Below are positions 43,177 to 51,916 of a stretch of DNA of 64,000 bases, in pieces (the first letter of the stretch is position 1; each line of letters opens with the position of its first letter). The position numbers and the translations under genes were made by a program. The stretch comes from Chryseobacterium oryzae (GTDB lineage Bacteria; Bacteroidota; Bacteroidia; Flavobacteriales; Weeksellaceae), in the NCBI RefSeq assembly GCF_022811665.1, contig NZ_CP094529.1, positions 1,798,001-1,862,000 on the forward strand, in the 5' to 3' direction. The notes under the pieces were generated by a model. The model was not told where the DNA came from. It made no database searches and saw nothing but the letters and a program-made list of their open reading frames with translations.

Positions 43177-44772
43177 CTATCGACTGTAATATTGAATCTG
43201 CATTTCTTTCGGATATTTTATCTCATAAGAAAAACTGATTTTTTCGGTAGTTCCGCTGTTTATTTTTCTATTCCAAAGAATGCTTCCTGTTTTATCATCA
43301 TACAACCCATCTCCGAGATTTAAAGTTTTAACGGTAATTTTCTGATTTTCACTTAGCGGAATTTGGTCTAAAATTTCGAGTTCAATATTTTCTTTAGTAT
43401 TGTTTCTTACAGATATTTCGTAAGCTTCGGTTTCAAACTTATTGGAGCTGAAAGATTTTTGAGCAGTCTTGTCCTCCAATTTATTTCGTTTTAGCACAAT
43501 TCTTTCATCAACACCGAGAGAAATAGGAAATTCATCCTTTACATAATTACTTGTAATGTTGGTTTTCCCGATATAATTGTCTTCAAAATAAATATTTGCT
43601 TCACCGGAAATAAGGTTTAAATTCTGCCAGTTTTTCACAAATGCCATTAAGAATACCTGATTGTTTATCTTCGGAACTGTGTGATATTTATATGTAGATT
43701 CCACATTTTTTTTATCTAAAATGACATATTGTTCTTTTTCCTGACTCAGAATGGTTTGGCTGTAATTCAATTCATACAAAATATTCATCTGACTGTCTGA
43801 AACGGTTGCCACAGGAATCTCACTAGGTGTTGCAACTTCAGCTCTCATCTGATAAGAATTGGATATATCGGCTGCCATTTTCTTAGTATATCCCAACTTT
43901 ACGTCTTCATTATTATATGCTCTATATTCTGCAACATACAATGGAGATAAAATAGGCCGGTTTTGGTTGTAAGAAAGTCTGTAAGTAGAAACAAAAAGCT
44001 TAATATTACTCCAATCCTGACCGGTTTTTTGGTAAATTTTACCTTTATAGACAATTTCTAACGGTTTTTTAGTAGATAAAGCTCGCAAATCATACGATGG
44101 AACCCAACCTGCATTAGAAACAATATAACTTAGTCCGAGATTCAGATTCATTTCATTTTCTGCAAGAATCTCAAGAATCAATTCTTTTCTGTTGGTATTT
44201 TTATGAGTCTGTTCTTCAGAAAACTGATTGTTGATTTTGGTAATACTTTCATCCAAAACAGATTTTTTTTCGTTAAGTTCAAAAACCAGATTATCTATTT
44301 CCAGCATTCTTTTTCTGTAAAATTCAGTCAGTTTTATAAGCTGTTCCTGAGGCGTAGATTTATCATTGGTAGAAACTTTAAGATTATCTTGAATGATGTT
44401 TTGTTCACCAGTAAGATTTTTAATCTGAATAGCAAGCAAATTTACCTGTCTTTGCAATTTTTTTCTTTCATCGTCGAGTTTTTTTTCGCTCTCTGTAAGT
44501 TCATCGTTTTTAAGATAGTTGCTTTGCGGTGTAATGGATAGAAGTGTTGTATTTTTTTCCAGATTTATTTTGTAGGTATTTTCGTCCAGATCATTAGGAA
44601 GATTAAAAATAGTAACAGTATTTCTACCTTTTTTAAGATTTACATTGGTGGTTCCAAAAACTTTGGCACCTTGCAGAAATACAGTTGCCTGTTTTACCTC
44701 AATTTCTTTTTTAATTTCCTGAGATTTCAAAAATAAAACCGCAAAAACGAGTATGAGAGAATAGATTTTCAT
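43177..44772 (-). CDS. DUF4139 / MuiA-like coiled-coil secreted protein
   Basis: 531 residues, exported by a signal peptide (MKIYSLILVFAVLFLKSQ). The N-terminal DUF4140-type domain (about 20-75; VKQATVFLQGAKVFG) is followed by a long coiled coil (about 85-195) and the C-terminal DUF4139 beta domain (about 205-530; LSYIVSNAGWVPSYDLRALS, then YEIKYPKEMQIQ). This is the architecture of the mucoidy-inhibitor-A family, of unknown biochemical role. It is the first gene of a two-gene operon with the vWA protein. An operator matching the one ahead of the kinase and SIMPL-like genes lies 60-90 bases upstream. Confidence 0.85.
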   Translation of the reverse strand: MKIYSLILVFAVLFLKSQEIKKEIEVKQATVFLQGAKVFGTTNVNLKKGRNTVTIFNLPNDLDENTYKINLEKNTTLLSITPQSNYLKNDELTESEKKLDDERKKLQRQVNLLAIQIKNLTGEQNIIQDNLKVSTNDKSTPQEQLIKLTEFYRKRMLEIDNLVFELNEKKSVLDESITKINNQFSEEQTHKNTNRKELILEILAENEMNLNLGLSYIVSNAGWVPSYDLRALSTKKPLEIVYKGKIYQKTGQDWSNIKLFVSTYRLSYNQNRPILSPLYVAEYRAYNNEDVKLGYTKKMAADISNSYQMRAEVATPSEIPVATVSDSQMNILYELNYSQTILSQEKEQYVILDKKNVESTYKYHTVPKINNQVFLMAFVKNWQNLNLISGEANIYFEDNYIGKTNITSNYVKDEFPISLGVDERIVLKRNKLEDKTAQKSFSSNKFETEAYEISVRNNTKENIELEILDQIPLSENQKITVKTLNLGDGLYDDKTGSILWNRKINSGTTEKISFSYEIKYPKEMQIQYYSR

Positions 44773-44796
44773 TGTTTATTATTTAAAGTTCTAGAG

Positions 44797-44804
44797 TAAA
44801 ATTA
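44797..44804 (-). promoter_or_regulatory. -7-like box (TAATTTTA) of the DUF4139-vWA operon
   Basis: Seven of eight consensus positions on the minus strand, 27 bases from operator B. The spacing equals that of the other two promoters of the candidate regulon. Confidence 0.4.
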
Positions 44805-44831
44805 CCCTGAAATAACAATGAATCTCTTCAG

Positions 44832-44862
44832 ACTTGGTAAACTGCCATTTTCACTTGGTGAA
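44832..44862. promoter_or_regulatory. Direct-repeat operator B (candidate LytTR site)
   Basis: On the plus strand ACTTGGTAAA (44832-44841) and ACTTGGTGAA (44853-44862) are 21 bp apart, matching the reverse complement of operator A (TTCACCAAGT pair). The TTTTCACTTGGTGAA core is shared with the 26202-26232 site. Seen in the direction of the DUF4139 gene, the distance to the ATG (59 bases) is nearly the same as for the SIMPL-like gene (61). Confidence 0.65.
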
Positions 44863-45059
44863 ATTTAAACTAACCTGAATTCTTATAACTGTTTTAAAAA
44901 TATTCTCAAAAAATGAATACAATTTTTCTTAAAATGTTTTTACAAGATGATTTTTATCTATTTCAATTCTCAAAAAAAATTGAAACTAGTTGAGAAAAAA
45001 TGCTCTTAAATGAAAAAAACTTCACGACCTTTACATGCTGTAACCATTTTATAATTTTT

Positions 45060-45932
45060 ATGAAAAATATTCTTGTTGCGATTTTCGTTGTAGGGTTTTC
45101 CGTCTTAAATGCACAAAACTTTAAGCCATATCAGTTTTACAATAAAAAAGGAAAAGCAGTGAAAGCAGAGAAAATGATTAAAAATCTGGCAGATCACGAT
45201 GTCGTTTTCTTTGGTGAGTTTCATAATAATTCAATCGTACATTGGCTTCAGCTGAAAGTTACCCAAGCTATGTACGAAAAAAAGAACAAAGAAATTACGC
45301 TGGGTGCTGAAATGTTCGAAAGGGATAATCAACCACAGATTAACCAATATTTAGCCGGAAAAATTGATGCGAAAAACCTGAAAGATTCTGTTCGTTTATG
45401 GAATAATTACAACACCGATTACCAACCTCTTTTGAATTTTGCCAAAGATAAAAACCTGAATTTCATTGCCACCAATGTACCCAGAAAATATGCTTCCCAA
45501 ACAGCCAAAGAAGGTTTAGAATCTCTCAATAAACTGTCCCAAAAAGAAAAATCTTATATCGCAGAATTGCCCATAGAAGTAAGTTTAGAAACTCCGGGGT
45601 ATCCCGAAATGAAAAAAATGATGGGAGACCATGCAGAAGGAACCAAAGTAATGAATTTTATTTCTGCACAAGCTATAAAAGATGCTACAATGGCAGAATC
45701 TATCATGCGAAATTTACAGCCGGGTAAAACTTTCATTCACTTTAACGGTAATTTTCACACTAAGGAATTTGGCGGTATTTACTGGTATTTAAAAAAGAAA
45801 AATCCCAACCTTAAAATAGCGGTTATCTCAGTTTTCGAAACGGAAAACCCAGAATTAAAGATACCTGAAAAAGATTACTTCCCAACAGATTATAATTTAG
45901 TTATCCCAAGTGATATGACAAAGACTTACTAA
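45060..45932 (+). CDS. ChaN-like heme-binding/iron-regulated protein
   Basis: 290 residues from the ATG at 45060, which begins a clean signal peptide (MKNILVAIFVVGFSVLNAQ); the in-frame start at 45000 adds an unlikely leader and is rejected. The mature part has the ChaN/EreA-like fold with the conserved VVFFGEFHNNSIVHWLQL and LGAEMFERDNQPQINQYL, and a late FIHFNGNFHTKEFGG. ChaN-type proteins bind heme or cleave small substrates at the envelope. The conserved Glu/His residues of the motif are present. It precedes a secreted deformylase-like gene by 68 bases. Confidence 0.82.
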   Translation: MKNILVAIFVVGFSVLNAQNFKPYQFYNKKGKAVKAEKMIKNLADHDVVFFGEFHNNSIVHWLQLKVTQAMYEKKNKEITLGAEMFERDNQPQINQYLAGKIDAKNLKDSVRLWNNYNTDYQPLLNFAKDKNLNFIATNVPRKYASQTAKEGLESLNKLSQKEKSYIAELPIEVSLETPGYPEMKKMMGDHAEGTKVMNFISAQAIKDATMAESIMRNLQPGKTFIHFNGNFHTKEFGGIYWYLKKKNPNLKIAVISVFETENPELKIPEKDYFPTDYNLVIPSDMTKTY

Positions 45933-46000
45933 AAATTCTATAAATTTTAATTTTTAAAAAATATTCTACTTACAAATCTGAATTTGCTCCATAATTTAAA

Positions 46001-46630
46001 ATGAAAAAAAGCCTATTATTTTTTATTGCATTCACTACTTTTTTCCAGGCACAGAAACTATCGAGAGATGAAATTAAGCTCATTAATGAAGGCGATCTTC
46101 ATTTGGCGTTACCCATTTATCAGTCTACAGACGAACTTCAGCATCGAACTTTGCTTGCAGTTTCCCAAGAAATAGATCCTTTGGATAAAAATACTGCGGT
46201 TCTCGTAGACAGAATGAAACTTGCACTACTTTCTACCGATGGCGGTGTAGGAATTGCCGCTCCACAAGTCGGAATTAACAGAAAAGTAATTTGGGTACAG
46301 CGTTTTGATAAACCTAACGAACCTTTAGAATATTTTATCAACCCAATTATCACCTGGAAATCTGAATTGCAGAATCTCGGGCCGGAAGGAGATTTATCGA
46401 TTCCTGAGTTTAGAGATTTATTTTATAGAAGTAAAGTCATTCAGCTTGAATATGTAGATCTACAAGGTAAAAAACATACAGAAATTGTTGAAGGCTTTAC
46501 AGCAGTCATTTTTCAGCACGAAATCGACCATCTTTTCGGAATTTTAATTTCAGACAAAAAAAAGAAACAAGAAAATGATGAATATCTTAAAGTGGATGCC
46601 TTTAAAAAGAGTGATTCTCTCGGAAGATAA
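46001..46630 (+). CDS. Exported peptide-deformylase-like protein with altered metal ligand
   Basis: 209 residues. A clear signal peptide (MKKSLLFFIAFTTFFQAQ) precedes a peptide deformylase fold. Motif 1 is intact (GVGIAAPQ, 82-89), and motif 3 HEIDH (173-177) holds both His ligands and the catalytic Glu. Motif 2, normally EGCLS with the third metal ligand Cys, reads EGDLS here: the Cys is Asp131. True Def removes formyl from new proteins in the cytoplasm; an exported copy cannot do that. A different metalloamidase role, or a decoy, is inferred. A housekeeping def gene must exist elsewhere. Confidence 0.85.
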   Translation: MKKSLLFFIAFTTFFQAQKLSRDEIKLINEGDLHLALPIYQSTDELQHRTLLAVSQEIDPLDKNTAVLVDRMKLALLSTDGGVGIAAPQVGINRKVIWVQRFDKPNEPLEYFINPIITWKSELQNLGPEGDLSIPEFRDLFYRSKVIQLEYVDLQGKKHTEIVEGFTAVIFQHEIDHLFGILISDKKKKQENDEYLKVDAFKKSDSLGR

Positions 46631-46865
46631 TTCTGCATGGTGTTTAAGATTCATGCGTTCATTCATATTAAATTATATATAACAAAAAGTTCTAAAGTTT
46701 CATGTTTTGAAAGGCAAAATTGTAGTGCAAAATGATTATTTAATCTTCCGTAATTTCGCTATTTCTTAAAAAAACACGACATTTGTACACTCAAAATTCA
46801 TGGTTGTGAAGCATTACAAAAATGATGAATTCACCATCTGAAATTTAAATTTTAAAATTCTACCA

Positions 46866-49265
46866 ATGAAAATATCAGGTAACTGGCTGAAAGACTACAT
46901 TAAAACAGATTTAAAAACCGAAAAAATAGGAGAATTTCTTACCGATATCGGTCTTGAAGTAGAAGGAATTGATAAGTTTGAAAGCATAAAAGGAAGTCTT
47001 GAAGGCATCGTTGTAGGAAAAGTTTTGACGTGTGAGAAACATCCGAATGCAGATAAATTAAATAAAACAACAGTAGACGTAGGAAACGGAAAAATCCTGA
47101 ACATTGTTTGTGGTGCACCAAATGTTGCAGAAGGACAAACAGTTCCGGTAGCTGTAGTAGGAACTAAAATTTATGCGAAAGACGGTAGCTTTTTCGAAAT
47201 TAAAGAAGCAAAAATAAGAGGTGAAGTTTCTCAGGGAATGATCTGTGCTGAAGACGAATTAGGTTTAAGCAACGACCACGGCGGAATTATGGTTTTGGAC
47301 GAAAGCAAATATGAAGTCGGAAAAAACTTTGCCGATTATTTTGAACTCTCCAATGATGAAGTTTTCGAAATTGGTTTAACGCCGAACAGAACAGATGCCA
47401 TGTCTCATTATGGTGTAGCAAGAGATTTGCATGCATATCTATCTACCAATCAGCAGAAATCTGAGTTTGAAAAACTTTCAAGTGTTTCTTTAAACAACGA
47501 AGGGTCTCACAATTTCAGTCTCGAAGTAGAAAATACAGAACTTACCCCAAGATATATCGGTGCTGTAATTAATGATGTAAAAGTTACAGATTCACCCGAC
47601 TGGCTGAAAAACAGACTGAAAGCTATTGGATTGAGTCCTATTAATAATATTGTAGACATTACCAATTATATTCTTCATGGTTTGGGACAGCCGCTTCATG
47701 CTTTTGATGCAGATAAAATTGCCGATCAGAAAATAAAAGTTGGAACCGTTGCAGAAGGAACAAAATTCACCACATTAGACGGTGTTGAAAGAACGTTGAA
47801 CGGTTCTGAAATCATCATCAAAGACGGCAAAGATACTCCATTATGTATTGCCGGAGTTTTCGGTGGACTAAATTCAGGAGTTTCTAATGAAACAAAAACT
47901 ATTTTCTTAGAAAGTGTCTATTTTAATCCGGTAGCCATAAGAAAGGCAGCAAAAGCTCATGGTCTAAATACAGATGCATCTTTCAGATTCGAAAGAGGTG
48001 TAGATCCTAATATCACAAGAACTGCCATTACACACGCTATCAAAATGATTGAAGATTTGGCAGAAGGAAAACTTACAGGAGAACTGCTTGAAGAATATCC
48101 TAAAAAAATTGAAGATCATTATATCATTCTTAGATTCTCAAAAATAGAGCAGATATTAGGAACAAAAATTCACAGAGAAAAAGTGAAAGAAATTCTAAAA
48201 GCTCTTGAAATTCAGGTTCTAAATGAAATTCAGAATGGCTTTGAGATTTCGGTTCCTGCATACAGAGCAGATGTTACCCGAGAAATTGATGTGATTGAAG
48301 AAATTCTTAGAATTTACGGTTATAATAAGATAGACGCTCCTCAGAAAATATCGTTCACTCCTGTAAAATTGAGTAAAAACGATCAGGATGAATTAGAAAA
48401 TTCTTGGGCAAGAACTTTACAGAGTTTAGGTTTTAATGAAGTTATGAACAACTCTCTTACTTCTGTAAAAGACGAAACAGATGCGGTAAAACTTCTTAAT
48501 CCTTTAAGCGGAGATTTGGCATTTATGAGAAAATCTTTACTCGAAGGGCTTTTACAGAATGCTGCCTATAACATCAACAGAAAGAGCCAAGATATTAAGT
48601 TTTTTGAATTCGGAAAAATCTATCATAAAAAAGAAAAATACGAAGAAAGAAAACAACTGGCTGTTTTAGTTTCTGGAAGAAATGTTGCCGAAAACTGGTT
48701 GCAGCCTAAATCTGCTACCAATTTTTATCATCTTAAATCTTTTGTAAAAGTACTTCTAGAAAGACTTTCTATAGATTATAAAGAAGTTGCGTTATCTGAT
48801 GATAGATTTTCGGATGCTATTGCTTACGAATGCAACGGTAAAACTTTGGTAAGAATAGGAAAAGTTTCTGCCCAACTTCTGAAAGATGCAGATATTAATC
48901 AGGAGTGTTTCTATGCAGAAATAGAACTGGAATTCGCTCAGCAACTGCGTTCAGACAATCAGCTTATATTTAGAGATATTCCAAAATTCAATAAAATAAG
49001 AAGAGATTTGGCATTGTTGATTGATAAGAATATTACTTACGAAGAATTATTTCAGTCTGCAAAGAAAAACAAATCGCCTTTCATTAAAAACATCAACCTT
49101 TTCGATGTATACGAAGGCAAAAATTTACCTGAAGGTAAAAAATCTTACGCAATGAGTTTTGAACTTTTAAATGAAGAAAAAACTTTAGAAGATAAAGAAA
49201 TTACCCATGTAATGGACTCTTTAATTAAAACTTTCCAGAAAGAATTCAGTGCAGAATTAAGATAA
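46866..49265 (+). CDS. pheT: Phenylalanyl-tRNA synthetase, beta subunit
   Basis: 799-residue beta subunit of the heterotetrameric PheRS, which charges tRNA-Phe. Domain order is standard: an N-terminal tRNA-binding (EMAP-like) domain (about 40-150), B3/B4 editing domain (about 210-370), B5 domain (about 410-480), catalytic-like core (about 490-680), and FDX-ACB anticodon-binding domain (about 705-799; FRDIPKFNKIRRDLALLIDK). The alpha-subunit gene is not adjacent, as is common in flavobacteria. Its terminator is clear. The call is certain. Confidence 0.98.
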   Translation: MKISGNWLKDYIKTDLKTEKIGEFLTDIGLEVEGIDKFESIKGSLEGIVVGKVLTCEKHPNADKLNKTTVDVGNGKILNIVCGAPNVAEGQTVPVAVVGTKIYAKDGSFFEIKEAKIRGEVSQGMICAEDELGLSNDHGGIMVLDESKYEVGKNFADYFELSNDEVFEIGLTPNRTDAMSHYGVARDLHAYLSTNQQKSEFEKLSSVSLNNEGSHNFSLEVENTELTPRYIGAVINDVKVTDSPDWLKNRLKAIGLSPINNIVDITNYILHGLGQPLHAFDADKIADQKIKVGTVAEGTKFTTLDGVERTLNGSEIIIKDGKDTPLCIAGVFGGLNSGVSNETKTIFLESVYFNPVAIRKAAKAHGLNTDASFRFERGVDPNITRTAITHAIKMIEDLAEGKLTGELLEEYPKKIEDHYIILRFSKIEQILGTKIHREKVKEILKALEIQVLNEIQNGFEISVPAYRADVTREIDVIEEILRIYGYNKIDAPQKISFTPVKLSKNDQDELENSWARTLQSLGFNEVMNNSLTSVKDETDAVKLLNPLSGDLAFMRKSLLEGLLQNAAYNINRKSQDIKFFEFGKIYHKKEKYEERKQLAVLVSGRNVAENWLQPKSATNFYHLKSFVKVLLERLSIDYKEVALSDDRFSDAIAYECNGKTLVRIGKVSAQLLKDADINQECFYAEIELEFAQQLRSDNQLIFRDIPKFNKIRRDLALLIDKNITYEELFQSAKKNKSPFIKNINLFDVYEGKNLPEGKKSYAMSFELLNEEKTLEDKEITHVMDSLIKTFQKEFSAELR

Positions 49266-49284
49266 AACAATATATTTTTCATAT

Positions 49285-49311
49285 AAAAACGGGCTTTTGT
49301 CCGTTTTTTTC
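49285..49311 (+). terminator. Terminator after pheT
   Basis: AAAACGG...CCGTTTTTTT hairpin directly after the pheT stop, ahead of the sigma-factor gene. Confidence 0.75.
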
Positions 49312-49348
49312 ATTTTAAAAGCATAATTTTAAGTTTTTAGGTTTACAT

Positions 49349-49912
49349 ATGAAAAACGAACAGCTATTTCCACTTATCCAAAAGGCAATAGAAAAAGATC
49401 AAAAGGCACAAACGCAGCTCATTAATATTTTTTGGGTAGATGTTTTTTCTTTTGTGATGAAGAAAGTACAGGACGAAAATGATGCAGACGAAATTACTGT
49501 AAATGTATTTTCTAAAGTCTTGTCTAAACTGGATATGTTTGATGCTCATTTTCAATTCAAAACCTGGATATTAACGATTGCCCAAAACACTATTATTGAT
49601 TTCTGGAGAAGAAAATCCAGAGAAAACCAAAATACAACGGAAAATCTGGAAGAAGTAAAAAATCAGTTTGCCAAATCCCCTGAAGAACTGATGATATCGG
49701 AAGAGGAACAGAAAAAAATCATTAAAACTATAGAATCTTTAGACTCAAATTATCGGGATATTATCCGTTTGAGATTTTTTGAAGAAAAAAGTATTAAAGA
49801 AATCGCCGAAGAATTGGGAATTTCTGTAGCCAATACCAAAGTCCGTGTAATGAGAGCCAAAAAAGTACTCGCAGAACTACTGAAAAATAACGGTTTGGGA
49901 GATCACAGCTGA
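49349..49912 (+). CDS. RNA polymerase sigma-70 factor, ECF subfamily
   Basis: 187-residue ECF sigma factor. Region 2 (about residues 20-90) shows ENDADEITVNVFSKVLSKL and KTWILTIAQNTIIDFWRR. Region 4 (about 120-180) shows SLDSNYRDIIRLRFFEEKSI and the helix-turn-helix KEIAEELGISVANTKVRVMR. No anti-sigma gene follows; the next gene is convergent, six bases away. A -7-like box (TAGGTTTA) lies three bases before the ATG. The target genes are unknown. Confidence 0.9.
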   Translation: MKNEQLFPLIQKAIEKDQKAQTQLINIFWVDVFSFVMKKVQDENDADEITVNVFSKVLSKLDMFDAHFQFKTWILTIAQNTIIDFWRRKSRENQNTTENLEEVKNQFAKSPEELMISEEEQKKIIKTIESLDSNYRDIIRLRFFEEKSIKEIAEELGISVANTKVRVMRAKKVLAELLKNNGLGDHS

Positions 49913-49918
49913 AAGAGA

Positions 49919-50326
49919 TTACCCAACCAAATCCAAAAGTGTTTTTTCTTCCAAGATTTTAAGCGAAGCATCCCTTACTTCAATTAAAACATCGTGCAAA
50001 CCGCAATGATCTTCTGTGCAGTTTTCACATTTTTCGTAAAAATTAAGACTTACACAAGGCAGTAAGGCGATAGGACCATTCACCAGTCTTATAATTTTAG
50101 CCAAATTAACTTCTCCCGGATTTTCTCTGAAGAAATATCCCCCGCCTTTCCCTTTTTTACTGTCTAAAATTTCTGCTTTTTTAAGCTGAAGAAGTATATT
50201 CTCTAAAAATTTTAGCGGAATTTTTTTGTTTTCCGCAATTTCAGAAATAAGAACAGGACCTTCATTTCTCTTTTCTACAAGATACGAAAGTGCTTTAAAG
50301 GCATATTGAGATTTTTTTGAAAGCAT
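49919..50326 (-). CDS. Rrf2 family transcriptional regulator
   Basis: 135 residues. An N-terminal winged-helix domain (MLSKKSQYAFKALSYLVEKR, the recognition region KIPLKFLENILLQLKKA) is followed by a wing (SKKGKGGGYFFRE) and a C-terminal Cys-rich loop (CVSLNFYEKCENCTEDHCGL, four cysteines). Rrf2 proteins use such cysteines to hold an iron-sulfur cluster or to sense redox/cysteine. The number and order resemble the Bacteroidota form rather than IscR. It is a single gene, convergent with the sigma-factor gene, and its -7 box TATTTTTG lies five bases from the ATG. Confidence 0.9.
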   Translation of the reverse strand: MLSKKSQYAFKALSYLVEKRNEGPVLISEIAENKKIPLKFLENILLQLKKAEILDSKKGKGGGYFFRENPGEVNLAKIIRLVNGPIALLPCVSLNFYEKCENCTEDHCGLHDVLIEVRDASLKILEEKTLLDLVG

Positions 50327-50331
50327 TACAG

Positions 50332-50339
50332 CAAAAATA
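50332..50339 (-). promoter_or_regulatory. -7 box (TATTTTTG) five bases before the Rrf2 ATG
   Basis: Exact TAnnTTTG match on the minus strand, directly against the start codon, which implies a leaderless or near-leaderless transcript. Confidence 0.45.
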
Positions 50340-50404
50340 ATAAAAAGTTAGGATATTTTACAGTTTCAGAACTTTAACTGCAATAGGTCTTCTTTATAAA
50401 ATAT

Positions 50405-50412
50405 TATCTTTG
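50405..50412 (+). promoter_or_regulatory. -7 box (TATCTTTG) four bases before the DUF4268 ATG
   Basis: Exact match with the same box and spacing as at the kinase gene (TATCTTTG-N4-ATG), divergent from the Rrf2 gene. Confidence 0.5.
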
Positions 50413-50416
50413 TATT

Positions 50417-50845
50417 ATGTTCAGTAAGCAGGAAGCCCAACAGTTAAAAAAAGAATTTTGGATCGCATTTGGAAAATCGTTTCCAAGAAAATGGATTTTA
50501 TATGACACGAAGATTAAAGATTTCTCGTTCAAATTTTATGCAGATAAAAAGAAAGCAGAAGTTTCTATAGACATAGAAATGAAAGATGAAATTTTCCGAA
50601 ATGCTTATTATGAGAAAATCTGGTCTTTAGAGGATATACTTAAAGATTTTGTAGGAGATTTTTTTAAAGACGAATACTATACATTAGAAAACGGAAAAGT
50701 AATTAGCCGGATTTGGGTAGAAAAACATGATGTTTCTGTTTTCAATAAAAATACATGGCAGGAAATTTTCGAATTTTTCGTTGAAAAAATGGACGGTTTC
50801 GAACGGTTTTATTATGAATATGAAGACTTTATAAAAGATGTATAA
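50417..50845 (+). CDS. DUF4268 domain protein
   Basis: 142 residues. It matches the DUF4268 family, common in flavobacteria, in length and in pattern: FWIAFGKSFPRKWILYDTKI and FSFKFYADKKKAEVSIDIEM at the start, and ISRIWVEKHDVSVFNKNTWQ in the second half. The fold is restriction-endonuclease-like in some predictions; no catalytic signature is obvious here. The function is unknown. It is divergent from the Rrf2 gene and followed by a shared terminator. Confidence 0.78.
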   Translation: MFSKQEAQQLKKEFWIAFGKSFPRKWILYDTKIKDFSFKFYADKKKAEVSIDIEMKDEIFRNAYYEKIWSLEDILKDFVGDFFKDEYYTLENGKVISRIWVEKHDVSVFNKNTWQEIFEFFVEKMDGFERFYYEYEDFIKDV

Positions 50846-50887
50846 ATTTCATCAAATAAAAAAAGATTTGAAAATTTAAACCATCAT

Positions 50888-50922
50888 AAAAAAAGACATC
50901 TGCAAAAGCAGATGTCTTTTTT
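50888..50922. terminator. Bidirectional terminator
   Basis: AAAAAGACATCTGC pairs with GCAGATGTCTTTTT around AAAA, with T runs on both strands, between the DUF4268 and YceI genes. Confidence 0.85.
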
Positions 50923-50942
50923 CAGTGAAAATATCAACTGAA

Positions 50943-51620
50943 TTATTTTTTACCAGCTTTAACATCAACGTTAATCTCGATATCTTTGCTGATCATCCAT
51001 TCTGCTGGATCAGTTTCATCTGTTCCGAATTTAATACCCCAATCTGCACGGTTTACAGTAAACATAGCTTTAAGAGAAGCAGAATTTTCTACAATTTCTA
51101 CTTTTGCAGGGAATGTTACATTCATTGTTTTACCTAATAATGTAAGATTTCCGCTGATTGTTTTGTTTGCTCCTTCTACAGCTTTTGTAGCACCTGCTGC
51201 TAAATCTTCAACTTTGGTAATTTTAAAGTCTGCAGTAGGAAATTTTTCAACATCAAAGAAATCTGCATTTTTAAGGTGAGCTTCAAGCTCTGTATATTTT
51301 TTGTCTTTTTCGGTTACAGATGCAGGATCTACTTTTAAAGATTTCATATCGATTACAAATTCACCGGAAGCCAGATTATTTTCTGCTACAGTAAGCTCTC
51401 CTGTACTTACATTAAGAGTTCCCCAACGTGGTGCAAAACCTCCTTTGTGGAAGGCTTTCCAGTCTACTTTAGATGCCGCAGCGTCTACTGCAAAAACATC
51501 ACCGCTTTTTTCTGCTACTGTCTGCTCCTGAGATGTTGTTGCATTTTCTGCTTTTTTATCGCCACAAGATGACAAAAGCAAACCTAATCCTGCTAAAGCA
51601 ATTACTCCAAATTTTTTCAT
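50943..51620 (-). CDS. YceI-like lipoprotein
   Basis: 225-residue lipoprotein (lipobox LSSC, near residue 19) of the YceI family, which binds long-chain polyprenols or quinone-like lipids in a beta barrel. Signatures: AASKVDWKAFHKGGFAPRWG, ASGEFVIDMKSLKV, FPTADFKITKV and GNLTLLGKTMNVTFPAKV. The barrel core matches the family well. Acidic linkers after the Cys are usual in flavobacterial lipoproteins. It is a single gene. The gap upstream (296 bases to the gldG end) holds only a terminator and A+T-rich sequence. Confidence 0.9.
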   Translation of the reverse strand: MKKFGVIALAGLGLLLSSCGDKKAENATTSQEQTVAEKSGDVFAVDAAASKVDWKAFHKGGFAPRWGTLNVSTGELTVAENNLASGEFVIDMKSLKVDPASVTEKDKKYTELEAHLKNADFFDVEKFPTADFKITKVEDLAAGATKAVEGANKTISGNLTLLGKTMNVTFPAKVEIVENSASLKAMFTVNRADWGIKFGTDETDPAEWMISKDIEINVDVKAGKK

Positions 51621-51877
51621 TTTTTAAAATTTTAATTTATTATTGAATATTTTTTGTTCATTTTATTTTGCAAACCTCCGAAAATTTATTCTTGAACTCA
51701 TTGACTTAGGATAAGATTTTTCATTTACTGAATTTTATGATATATAAATTCCATTTAAGAAAAGAACAGTTCATTCTGTGGGTTTTCGTGTTCAATGATA
51801 CAAAAAAGTTTTGTTTTGAAAAAAAAACAGACTTCCATTTATAAAATTTTAACAATTTAAAATATGCTTTTTGAACA

Positions 51878-51912
51878 AAAAAAAGAGAAACCTCACAGTA
51901 TCTCTTTTTTAT
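51878..51912. terminator. Terminator of gldFG
   Basis: AAAAAAAAGAGA pairs with TCTCTTTTTT across a 12-base loop, a few bases after the gldG stop, with T runs on both strands. Confidence 0.7.
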
Positions 51913-51916
51913 TATT

